Source of the DNA: Bacteroidales bacterium
GTDB lineage: Bacteria; Bacteroidota; Bacteroidia; Bacteroidales; JAADGE01
Direction of reading: 5' to 3'
Length of the DNA: 5,237 nucleotides
Assembly: GCA_029934265.1 (NCBI GenBank)
Contig: JAOZMN010000130.1
Location: 1-5,237, forward strand
Shown piece after piece: positions 1-5,237 of the stretch. Each line of letters starts with the position of its first letter. Position 1 is the first letter of the stretch. The notes below the pieces were generated by a model. It did not search any database. It was not told the DNA's origin and worked only from the letters and a program-made list of their open reading frames with translations. A program made the position numbers and the translations under genes.

Positions 1-194
1 AAGTAGAGCATAATCTTGATGAATTATCAATTGAAAATTTGATAGAGTACGGTATTGTTTCTAAAAATCGTAAAGTTAAGATTTTAAATACAGGTAAATT
101 AAGTAAGAAGGTTAATATAAAAGCCAATGCCTTTTCTAAGACTGCAAAAGTTGCAATTGAAGAATTGGGAGGAGTAGCAGAGGTAGTATCGTAG
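1..194 (+). CDS. rplO: 50S ribosomal protein L15 (uL15), C-terminal part, 5' end outside the window
   Basis: The frame beginning at base 3 reads 63 codons without interruption to a TAG stop at 192-194. The peptide has the typical L15 C-terminal half: a strand-like IEYGIVSKNRKVKILNTGKL, then KANAFSKTAKVAIEELGG and a short hydrophobic end (VAEVVS). The elements 'KIL..GKL', 'A.AFSK.A..AIE..GG' are the conserved landmarks of this family. L15 binds 23S rRNA and is a late-assembling core protein of the large subunit. The missing N-terminal half should lie immediately upstream of the window. Its position directly before secY is the usual spc-operon order (rpmD-rplO-secY). The gene looks intact at its 3' end. 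It is partial only because the window begins inside it. Confidence 0.95.
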   Translation, partial: VEHNLDELSIENLIEYGIVSKNRKVKILNTGKLSKKVNIKANAFSKTAKVAIEELGGVAEVVS

Positions 195-289
195 TTATTT
201 TAACTTTATATGAAGCTTGTATCGGTTTTACACAAGAATTTGTGAATCTCCGCAATAAAAAGCCTTAAAAAATACGCAAAAAAAAACTA

Positions 290-1636
290 ATGAGAGGTTT
301 AATAAACACTTTAAGAAATATTTATAAGATTGAGGATTTACGCAATAAGATAATTGCTACTCTTAGTCTTATATTAATTTACCGACTTGGTGCACATGTT
401 GTTATACCGGGAATTGACCCGACACAACTTGGAGCTTTTCAAGAACAGGCAGGTAAGGGTATTTTGGGATTGATTAATATGTTTTCCGGAGGTGCATTTG
501 CTAATGCGTCTGTTTTTGCCTTAGGGATAATGCCTTATATTTCGGCCTCTATTGTAATCCAGCTTTTGGGAATGGCAGTTCCTTATTTTCAGCGGTTGCA
601 AAAAGAAGGAGAAAGTGGCAGGAAAAAAATTAATCAAATTACTCGTTTACTGACAGTAGCTATTACACTTGGACAGGCTCCCGGATATTTGGCAAATTTA
701 CACGCTCAGATACCAGCTTCTGCATTTGCAATGCAAAGTAGTGTTTGGATATTTTGGTTTTCGTCTGTTATTGTTCTCGTTGCAGGAACCATGTTTACAA
801 TGTGGCTTGGAGAACGTATCACGGATAAAGGAATAGGAAATGGTATTTCTTTATTGATTATGATAGGTATAATTGCTCGTTTACCGCAGTCTTTTGTTGC
901 TGAATTTTTATCGAGAACAGAAGCACAAGGAGGTGGAATGATTGTATTTATTGCAGAAATGGTGGTTATGTTTGTTGTGTTTGTGGCAACGATAGCACTG
1001 GTGCAAGCTGTGAGACGGATACCTGTACAATATGCAAAACGAATTGTTGGAAACAAACAATATGGAGGAGCAAGACAATATATACCTTTAAAAGTTAATG
1101 CGGCAGGGGTAATGCCTATAATATTTGCACAAGCTTTGATGTTTATTCCTATGATGTTGGCAGGTTTTAATACAGATGCAACAACAGGTATTGCTGCTGC
1201 TTTTGCTGATTTTACAGGGTTTTGGTACAATTTCACTTTTGGAATAATGGTAGTTTTATTTACCTACTTTTATACTGCTATTACAGTTAATCCGACTCAA
1301 ATGGCGGAGGATATGAAGAAAAATGGAGGTTTTATTCCGGGAATTAAACCCGGTAAGAAAACTGTTGAGTTTTTGGATACGGTAATGTCTCGAATAACTT
1401 TGCCTGGTTCTGTTTTTCTTGCTTTAGTGGCGATATTACCGGCGTTTGCAATGATAGCCGGAATTAATAATCAATTTGCAGCTTTTTTCGGAGGAACCTC
1501 TTTACTTATACTTGTAGGGGTTGTACTTGACACTTTACAACAAATTGAATCCCATTTATTGATGAGACATTATGACGGATTAATGAAATCCGGAAGAATT
1601 GCGGGACGAACCGGAGCGACAGCATCAGGAATGTAA
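290..1636 (+). CDS. secY: Protein translocase subunit SecY
   Basis: SecY forms the inner-membrane channel that, with SecE and SecG, exports unfolded proteins driven by SecA and inserts membrane proteins. The product has 448 residues, normal for bacterial SecY. About ten hydrophobic segments are visible, near residues 20-36, 73-97, 118-136, 153-172, 182-206, 216-240, 270-290, 312-333, 370-390 and 398-417. Landmarks include the plug region (about 56-70, GKGILGLINMFSGGA), ITDKGIGNGISLLI (177-190), the cytoplasmic loop RRIPVQYAKR (242-251), IPLKVNAAGVMPIIFA (265-280) and the TM10 signature GTSLLILVGVVLDT (402-415). In the loop before TM9 the motif is IPGIKPGKKT (349-358), with Lys353 where E. coli has the functionally critical Arg357. 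The ATG start gives the family N-terminus (L..TLRNIYKIEDLR.KI) and follows an A-run, with no Shine-Dalgarno. A 95-base gap (195-289) separates it from rplO and shows only a weak inverted repeat (CTTGT at 216-220, ACAAG at 232-236). Confidence 0.98.
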   Translation: MRGLINTLRNIYKIEDLRNKIIATLSLILIYRLGAHVVIPGIDPTQLGAFQEQAGKGILGLINMFSGGAFANASVFALGIMPYISASIVIQLLGMAVPYFQRLQKEGESGRKKINQITRLLTVAITLGQAPGYLANLHAQIPASAFAMQSSVWIFWFSSVIVLVAGTMFTMWLGERITDKGIGNGISLLIMIGIIARLPQSFVAEFLSRTEAQGGGMIVFIAEMVVMFVVFVATIALVQAVRRIPVQYAKRIVGNKQYGGARQYIPLKVNAAGVMPIIFAQALMFIPMMLAGFNTDATTGIAAAFADFTGFWYNFTFGIMVVLFTYFYTAITVNPTQMAEDMKKNGGFIPGIKPGKKTVEFLDTVMSRITLPGSVFLALVAILPAFAMIAGINNQFAAFFGGTSLLILVGVVLDTLQQIESHLLMRHYDGLMKSGRIAGRTGATASGM

Positions 1637-1707
1637 GGAAGGTGGGAATTTATTTCAATATTTAATATACTATTCAGCCTCAAAAAAGAGGACTTCGTAA
1701 AAAAAAT

Positions 1708-1926
1708 ATGGCAAAACAACCTTCTATACAGCAAGATGGCGTGATTACTGAGTCGCTTGGGAATGCAATGTTTCGAGTAGAACTTGAGAACGGACACATT
1801 ATTACGGCACACATATCCGGAAAAATGCGATTACATTATATACGTATATTGCCCGGTGATAAAGTTAAAGTTGAAATATCTCCTTATGATTTATCGAAAG
1901 GACGTATAACATTTAGATATAAATAG
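1708..1926 (+). CDS. infA: Translation initiation factor IF-1
   Basis: IF-1 binds the A site of the 30S subunit with IF-2 and IF-3 during initiation. The product has 72 residues, the standard length, and consists of a single S1-like OB fold. The family core is clear: GVITESLGNAMFRVELENGH (11-30), ITAHISGKMRLHYIRILPGD (31-50) and the C-terminal VEISPYDLSKGRITFRYK (55-72). The ATG is fixed by the conserved MAKQ N-terminus and follows a run of A residues, with no Shine-Dalgarno. It lies 71 bases after secY; map and adk, which occupy this interval in many bacteria, are missing, and the interval is too short to hold a gene. rpmJ follows after 19 bases, which is the common infA-rpmJ pairing. No unusual residues were seen. 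Confidence 0.98.
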   Translation: MAKQPSIQQDGVITESLGNAMFRVELENGHIITAHISGKMRLHYIRILPGDKVKVEISPYDLSKGRITFRYK

Positions 1927-1945
1927 AAAATTATTTAATTTAGTT

Positions 1946-2062
1946 ATGAAAATAAGAACATCAATTAAGAAACGCAGTGCGGATTGTAAAATAGTAAGAC
2001 GAAAGGGTCGGTTATACTTGATAAACAAAAAAAATCCGAAGTTTAAGCAAAGACAAAAATAA
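1946..2062 (+). CDS. rpmJ: 50S ribosomal protein L36 (bL36), zinc-independent type
   Basis: This is a 38-codon gene from ATG at 1946 to TAA at 2060-2062, translated here directly. It begins MKIRTSIKKRSADCKIVRR and ends in NPKFKQRQK, matching the L36 pattern of a basic N-terminus, a 'CKIVRRKGR' centre and a 'NPK.KQRQ' end. L36 is a tiny, highly basic large-subunit protein that packs against 23S rRNA. Canonical zinc-bearing L36 uses three Cys and one His near positions 11, 14, 27 and 32-33. Here only Cys14 remains: position 11 is Ser, position 27 is part of INKKN, and the His is replaced by Phe/Lys. This is therefore the non-zinc ('C-minus') form, which is usual in Bacteroidota. It sits between infA and rpsM in the standard order, 18 bases before rpsM. 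No Shine-Dalgarno is visible. Confidence 0.96.
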   Translation: MKIRTSIKKRSADCKIVRRKGRLYLINKKNPKFKQRQK

Positions 2063-2080
2063 ATATCAAAAATAATTTAT

Positions 2081-2458
2081 ATGGCACGGATAGCGGGAGT
2101 CGATATACCTGACAAAAAAAGAGGTGAAATAGCTTTGACTTATATTTACGGAATAGGAAGAAGTACAGGAAAGAAAATTATACAAAAAGCCGGAATGTCT
2201 TTGGACAAGAAAGTTTTCGAGTGGAACGATGACGAAACAGCTAAAATTAGAAAAATTATTTCTGATGAGCTGACAATTGAAGGAGAATTGCGTTCTGAAG
2301 TACAAATGAACATTAAACGATTAATGGACATTGGTAGTTACAGAGGAATACGACATAGAATTGGTTTGCCTGTAAGGGGGCAAAAAACAAAAAATAATAG
2401 TCGTACCAGAAAGGGTAAGAAAAAAACAGTTGCAAATAAAAAGAAAGCGGTTAAATAG
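2081..2458 (+). CDS. rpsM: 30S ribosomal protein S13 (uS13)
   Basis: S13 sits in the head of the small subunit, contacts the P-site tRNA and forms inter-subunit bridges with the 50S. The product has 125 residues, normal length. The N-terminal part (1-40) is ARIAGVDIPDKKRGEIALTY followed by IYGIGRSTGKKII, the helix-two-turn-helix region. The signature RGIRHRIGLPVRGQKTKNNS spans 88-107, followed by a Lys/Arg-rich tail (108-125, RTRKGKKKTVANKKK...) that reaches toward the tRNA in known structures. The ATG gives the conserved MARIAGVDIP and is preceded by an A/T tract without a Shine-Dalgarno. In E. coli, S4 represses this operon at a pseudoknot over the rpsM start. The 18-base gap upstream of this rpsM, with rpmJ before it, leaves no comparable separate leader. 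rpsK follows after 8 bases. Confidence 0.98.
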   Translation: MARIAGVDIPDKKRGEIALTYIYGIGRSTGKKIIQKAGMSLDKKVFEWNDDETAKIRKIISDELTIEGELRSEVQMNIKRLMDIGSYRGIRHRIGLPVRGQKTKNNSRTRKGKKKTVANKKKAVK

Positions 2459-2466
2459 AGATTAAA

Positions 2467-2859
2467 ATGGCAAAAAAGAAAACAAAAGTAACTAAAAAAC
2501 GTGTAGTAAAAGTTGAAGCTCTTGGTAATGCTTACATTCACTCTTCGTTTAATAATATAATAATAACACTTGCTAATAAGAACGGTCAGGTTATTTCGTG
2601 GTCTTCGGCAGGAAAAATGGGATTTAGGGGTTCTAAGAAAAACACTCCTTATGCTGCGCAAGTTGCTGCTACAGAGTGTACGAAAGTTGCTCATGATGCA
2701 GGCTTGAGAAAGGTGAAGGTTTGGGTAAAAGGGCCGGGAAACGGAAGAGAAGCTGCTATAAGAGCGATACATTCAGCAGGAGTTGTTGTTACAGAAATTA
2801 CAGATGTTTCTCCTTTACCGCATAACGGTTGTCGTCCGGCTAAAAGAAGAAGAGTTTAA
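2467..2859 (+). CDS. rpsK: 30S ribosomal protein S11 (uS11)
   Basis: S11 lies on the platform of the small subunit near the mRNA exit and the E site, next to S7 and S18. The product has 130 residues, normal length. A basic N-terminus (1-13) is followed by GNAYIHSSFNNIIITLAN (20-37) and the conserved SAGKMGFRGSKKNTPYAAQ (47-65). The family signature VKGPGNGREAAIRAIHSAG starts at residue 87, and the protein ends TDVSPLPHNGCRPAKRRRV (112-130). The Asn120-Gly121 pair matches the site where E. coli S11 carries an isoaspartate; whether that occurs here cannot be told from DNA. The start is set by the MAKKK N-terminus. A weak GAG (2458-2460) precedes the ATG by 6 bases, the nearest thing to a ribosome-binding site in the window. 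The stop is followed by an unusually long 154-base gap. Confidence 0.98.
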   Translation: MAKKKTKVTKKRVVKVEALGNAYIHSSFNNIIITLANKNGQVISWSSAGKMGFRGSKKNTPYAAQVAATECTKVAHDAGLRKVKVWVKGPGNGREAAIRAIHSAGVVVTEITDVSPLPHNGCRPAKRRRV

Positions 2860-2892
2860 TTTGCTTAAAATTAGAATCGGTAATTAAGTTTC
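2860..2892 (+). promoter_or_regulatory. Candidate Bacteroidota-type promoter upstream of rpsD
   Basis: TTTG at 2860-2863 is followed, after 21 bases, by TAAGTTTC at 2885-2892. The housekeeping promoter described for Bacteroides and Flavobacterium has TTTG (or TTG) near -33 and TAnnTTTG near -7, about 19-21 bases apart. The match is perfect at -33, and at -7 only the final base differs. Transcription would then begin near 2899, giving a leader of roughly 115 bases before rpsD. The DNA is very AT-rich, so a chance match is quite possible, and the main transcript could simply read through from rpsK. Confidence 0.27.
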
Positions 2893-2950
2893 ATACATAC
2901 TTTTTGTAAACTTTTAGGTTATAAATATTGCATGAGTGCGTAAGCAACAT

Positions 2951-2998
2951 TAAATAAGTAAGACCTTATTAAGATAAAATAAATAGCTTTAATAAGCT
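2951..2998 (+). promoter_or_regulatory. Candidate structured leader of rpsD with alternative hairpins
   Basis: Three short helices can be drawn just before the rpsD start. Helix A pairs AATAAG (2953-2958) with CTTATT (2965-2970), loop of 6. Helix B pairs CTTATTAA (2965-2972) with TTAATAAG (2989-2996), 8 perfect pairs with a 16-base loop. Helix C pairs AGCTT (2985-2989) with AAGCT (2994-2998), loop of 4. A and C can coexist; B excludes both. The structure ends 15 bases before the ATG. S4 represses its own operon in E. coli and Bacillus through mRNA binding, so a similar role is an inference from context. The helices are AU-rich and unverified; low-complexity sequence could produce them by chance. 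Confidence 0.3.
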
Positions 2999-3013
2999 GA
3001 TACATAAATTAAA

Positions 3014-3622
3014 ATGGCAAAATACATAGGACCAAAAACAAGAATAGCACGTAAATTTGGTGAAGCAATTTACGGACCCGATAAATATTTTGAAAAAAAG
3101 AAATATCCTCCGGGACAACACGGACCTGATAAAAGAAGAGGAAAGGTTTCAGAATACGGTGTACAGCTGAAAGAAAAACAAAAAGCAAAATATACCTACG
3201 GTGTTCTTGAAAAACAATTTTCCAATTTATTTAAAAAAGCAGCAAGTAAAGAGGGTGTTACGGGTGAAATTTTACTGCAACTGTTGGAGTCCAGATTAGA
3301 TAATGTTGTGTTTAGAATGGGGTTGTCGCCGACAAGAGCAGGAGCAAGACAGTTAGTTGGTCACAGACACGTACTTGTTAATGGAGATATTTGTAATATT
3401 TCGTCAAGATTATTAAAACCGGGTGATTTAGTCGGAATAAGAGAAAAATCCAAATCACTGGAAGTAATATCCGGCTCGTTGGCTTCTAACAATTCCTCAA
3501 GATACAACTGGGTTGAATGGGATAATTCTTTAATGACAGGTAAATATGTGAGTGTTCCTGAAAGAGAGGACATTCCGGAAAATATTAAGGAACAATTAAT
3601 CGTAGAATTATATTCTAAATAA
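3014..3622 (+). CDS. rpsD: 30S ribosomal protein S4 (uS4), zinc-independent type
   Basis: S4 is a primary 16S rRNA-binding protein that nucleates assembly of the 30S body. With S5 it influences decoding accuracy, and in several bacteria it also represses its own operon. The product has 202 residues, normal length. The N-terminal region (1-45) has KYIGPKTRIARKFGEAIYG and YPPGQHGPDKRRGK. The S4 RNA-binding domain follows at about 92-155, with ESRLDNVVFRMGLSPTRAGA (92-111) and RQLVGHRHVLVNG (112-124). The protein ends in the usual I.E.L.VELYSK. Cysteines of the zinc-binding S4 N-terminus are absent; the only Cys is residue 127, so this is the zinc-free form. The ATG follows AAATTAAA with no Shine-Dalgarno. 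It is separated from rpsK by 154 bases but from rpoA by only 16, so rpsD-rpoA-rplQ may form a sub-unit with its own promoter. Confidence 0.98.
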   Translation: MAKYIGPKTRIARKFGEAIYGPDKYFEKKKYPPGQHGPDKRRGKVSEYGVQLKEKQKAKYTYGVLEKQFSNLFKKAASKEGVTGEILLQLLESRLDNVVFRMGLSPTRAGARQLVGHRHVLVNGDICNISSRLLKPGDLVGIREKSKSLEVISGSLASNNSSRYNWVEWDNSLMTGKYVSVPEREDIPENIKEQLIVELYSK

Positions 3623-3638
3623 AATACTTATTAAACTT

Positions 3639-4631
3639 ATGGCTATATTGGCATTTCAAAGACCGGATAAGGTTGTCATGTTGGAAGCAACAGACTATGT
3701 AGGGAAGTTTGAATTCAGACCACTTGAACCGGGGTATGGGATAACTATAGGGAATGCTTTGAGGAGGATTTTACTTTCTTCGCTTGAAGGATTTGCAATA
3801 ACAGCGGTTAAAATTGAAGGAATAGACCATGAGTTTTCTACAATTACCGGAGTTGTCCAAGATGTTACCGAAATTATTCTAAATCTTAAAAAGATAAGGT
3901 TTAAAAGAATAATTGATGATGTGGAGAATGAAAAAGCAATAATACAAGTATCGGGTAAAGAAACTTTTACCGCAGGAGATATATCAGGGTTTATTTCTAA
4001 TTTTGAAGTATTAAATTCGGATTTGCTTATTTGTAATATGAACCCCGAAGTCAATTTACAGATAGAAATATCTGTAAGTAAGGGTAGGGGATATGTTCCT
4101 GCGGAAGAAAATACAGAAAAAACAGTTGAATTTGGAGTAATACCGATAGATTCAATTCATACTCCCATTAAGAATGTAAAATACGGAGTAGAAAATTATC
4201 GTGTTGAACAAAAAACTGATTATGAAAAACTGGTTTTTGAAATAAAAACAGACGGTTCGATACACCCCAAAGAAGCATTAAAAGAAGCTGCAAAGATACT
4301 TATACAGCACTTCATGCTTTTCTCTGATGAAAAAATAACGCTTGATTCGGAAGAAAAAAGAGAAAATGATGAGTTTGATGAAGAATTGTTACATATGCGA
4401 CAGTTACTTAAAACAAAACTTGTAGATTTAGACTTGTCCGTAAGAGCTTTGAACTGTCTTAAAGCGGCTGATGTAGATACGCTTGGAGAATTAGTTGTAT
4501 ATAATAAAAATGATTTACTTAAATTTAGAAACTTCGGAAAAAAATCTTTATCTGAGCTTGATGATTTACTTGAAGTAATGAAGCTCAATTTTGGAATGGA
4601 AGTATCAAAATATAAATTAGACAAAGAGTAG
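3639..4631 (+). CDS. rpoA: DNA-directed RNA polymerase subunit alpha
   Basis: Alpha dimerises to start RNA polymerase assembly, and its C-terminal domain contacts promoter UP elements and activators. The product has 330 residues, close to the family norm. The N-terminal domain (about 1-235) contains the dimerisation core EPGYGITIGNALRRILLSSL (30-49) and FSTITGVVQDVTEIILNLK (66-84), plus KGRGYVPAE (148-156). An acidic linker follows (about 236-252, EEKRENDEFDEE). The C-terminal domain (about 258-322) has LDLSVRALNCLKAADVDTLG (264-283) and FRNFGKKSLSELDDLL (296-311). Arg269 and Asn272 correspond to E. coli Arg265 and Asn268 of the DNA-binding surface, and Gly300/Lys302/Ser303 to Gly296/Lys298/Ser299. 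All the key residues are present, so UP-element binding should be possible. The start is supported by the N-terminal match and a 16-base gap after rpsD; rplQ begins 4 bases after its TAG stop. Confidence 0.98.
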   Translation: MAILAFQRPDKVVMLEATDYVGKFEFRPLEPGYGITIGNALRRILLSSLEGFAITAVKIEGIDHEFSTITGVVQDVTEIILNLKKIRFKRIIDDVENEKAIIQVSGKETFTAGDISGFISNFEVLNSDLLICNMNPEVNLQIEISVSKGRGYVPAEENTEKTVEFGVIPIDSIHTPIKNVKYGVENYRVEQKTDYEKLVFEIKTDGSIHPKEALKEAAKILIQHFMLFSDEKITLDSEEKRENDEFDEELLHMRQLLKTKLVDLDLSVRALNCLKAADVDTLGELVVYNKNDLLKFRNFGKKSLSELDDLLEVMKLNFGMEVSKYKLDKE

Positions 4632-4635
4632 AAAA

Positions 4636-5169
4636 ATGAGACACGGAAAGAAATTTAATCATCTTAGCAGGAAATCTGCACATAGAAAAGCCATGCTTTC
4701 AAATATGGCAGGTTCGTTAATTGAGCATAAGAGAATATCTACAACTGTTGCAAAAGCAAAAGCTTTGAAAAAGTATGTCGAGCCTCTTATTACGAAGGCA
4801 AAAAATGATACTACTCATTCTCGTCGGGTTGTGTTTTCGTATTTAAAAGACAAATATGCTGTCTCTGAACTTTTTAGAGATGTAGCACAGACTATTGGGG
4901 AACGTCCCGGCGGATATACTCGAATTCTTAAAACAGGAAACAGACTGGGTGATAATGCAGATATGTGCATACTCGAGTTAGTTGATTATAATGATACTTA
5001 TGTATTGGACAGTTCTGCTAAACCGAAAGGTAAAAAACGCTCTCGAAGAGGAAAGAAAAAAGCGGTAACGGAAAATAAAGTAACTGAGACAGAAGAAGAG
5101 AAAATCGTAGATAAGACAGAAGAAGATACAAAAGACTTAAAAGTCGATGAGACGGAGAAAAAAGATTAA
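4636..5169 (+). CDS. rplQ: 50S ribosomal protein L17 (bL17) with long charged C-terminal tail
   Basis: L17 binds 23S rRNA near the peptide exit tunnel of the large subunit. Residues 1-120 form the complete conserved core: MRHGKKFNHLSRKSAHRKAM (1-20), LIEHKRISTTVAKAKALKKY (28-47), then GGYTRILKTGNRLGDNADM (92-110) and CILELVDYN (111-119). The product has 177 residues against about 117-130 in many bacteria. The extra 57 or so residues split into a basic patch (129-143, rich in Lys/Arg) and an acidic, Thr/Lys-containing tail (about 146-177, with TEEEK and TEED). It is probably disordered. Extended L17 tails are common in Bacteroidota, so I read this as a lineage trait rather than a fusion; no known domain is visible in it. 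The gene starts 4 bases after rpoA, implying coupled translation, and ends at the terminator. Confidence 0.97.
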   Translation: MRHGKKFNHLSRKSAHRKAMLSNMAGSLIEHKRISTTVAKAKALKKYVEPLITKAKNDTTHSRRVVFSYLKDKYAVSELFRDVAQTIGERPGGYTRILKTGNRLGDNADMCILELVDYNDTYVLDSSAKPKGKKRSRRGKKKAVTENKVTETEEEKIVDKTEEDTKDLKVDETEKKD

Positions 5170-5203
5170 AAAAAAGCCGAACTATTACGTTCGGTTTTTT
5201 TTT
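5168..5203 (+). terminator. Intrinsic terminator after rplQ, potentially bidirectional
   Basis: A perfect 6-bp stem, CCGAAC (5177-5182) and GTTCGG (5189-5194), encloses the loop TATTAC. Nine T residues follow directly (5195-5203), and eight A residues precede it (5168-5175), so the stem can be lengthened by A-U pairs and a G-U pair. It begins within the rplQ stop codon, as expected for the end of the operon. The upstream A-run becomes a U-run on the opposite strand, so a convergent transcript from the right could also be stopped here. No gene is visible in the remaining 34 bases. Confidence 0.93.
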
Positions 5204-5237
5204 AGTATACATTTTAAAAAGACACTACCATAACACT

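Noticed and set aside
216..236. Inverted repeat CTTGT / ACAAG between rplO and secY, considered as an operator or leader hairpin
   Set aside because: It has five pairs with an 11-base loop, no T-run and no known site; it is not distinguishable from chance.
706..1236. Open frame of 176 codons on the minus strand within secY
   Set aside because: It lies wholly inside the well-supported secY gene, its product resembles no family I know, and its composition is what the antisense of a membrane-protein gene gives.
1678..1691. Small inverted repeat (CCTC, six A, GAGG) between secY and infA, considered as a terminator
   Set aside because: The stem has only 4 pairs and no T-run follows, so termination before infA is unlikely.
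2338..2772. Open frame of 144 codons on the minus strand across rpsM and rpsK
   Set aside because: It is antisense to two conserved ribosomal-protein genes, and its Phe/Leu/Ser-rich product reflects reversed Lys-rich codons.
2901..2930. Second possible promoter using TTTTTG (2901-2906) and TAAATATTG (2922-2930)
   Set aside because: The spacing of about 15 bases is too short and the second element does not fit TAnnTTTG, so it is weaker than the candidate at 2860-2892.
3695..4624. Two minus-strand open frames (119 and 134 codons) within rpoA
   Set aside because: Both are shadows of rpoA with Ser/Ile-rich, low-complexity products and no plausible start context or family match.
5018..5212. Minus-strand open frame of 64 codons over the end of rplQ
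   Set aside because: It crosses the terminator, and its Leu/Ser/Phe-rich product is the antisense of the charged L17 tail.

Overview
This window is a ribosomal-protein and core gene-expression block: the end of the spc operon joined to the alpha operon, all on the + strand. The organism is most likely a member of the Bacteroidota. The DNA is AT-rich, and almost none of the starts has a recognisable Shine-Dalgarno sequence; A/T-rich tracts precede them instead. L36 and S4 are both of the type lacking zinc-binding cysteines, and the protein sequences (for example the SecY motif IPGIKPGKKT and an L17 with a long charged tail) fit that phylum. I cannot place it below phylum level. UGG encodes Trp, the stops used are TAA and TAG, and nothing suggests an unusual genetic code.

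Layout: 1-194 is the 3' end of rplO (L15). 290-1636 is secY (translocon channel). 1708-1926 is infA (IF-1). 1946-2062 is rpmJ (L36, 38 residues). 2081-2458 is rpsM (S13). 2467-2859 is rpsK (S11). A 154-base gap at 2860-3013 may hold a promoter and a structured leader. 3014-3622 is rpsD (S4), 3639-4631 is rpoA (RNA polymerase alpha) and 4636-5169 is rplQ (L17). A strong intrinsic terminator at 5168-5203 closes the unit. The last 34 bases (5204-5237) contain nothing I can identify.

The genes work together as the growth-linked core: ribosomal proteins of both subunits (L15, L36, L17; S13, S11, S4), an initiation factor, the polymerase subunit that nucleates RNAP assembly, and the channel for protein export. 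Tight spacing from rpsM to rpsK (8 bases), rpsD to rpoA (16) and rpoA to rplQ (4) supports co-transcription. map (methionine aminopeptidase) and adk, often found next to secY in other bacteria, are absent.

I see no mobile element, CRISPR array, phage gene or undescribed multi-gene system. The part most worth a second look is the rpsK-rpsD gap, where one short segment can pair with either of two flanking copies of the same sequence just upstream of the rpsD start. S4 is the classical autoregulator of this operon, so an RNA switch is plausible but unproven.
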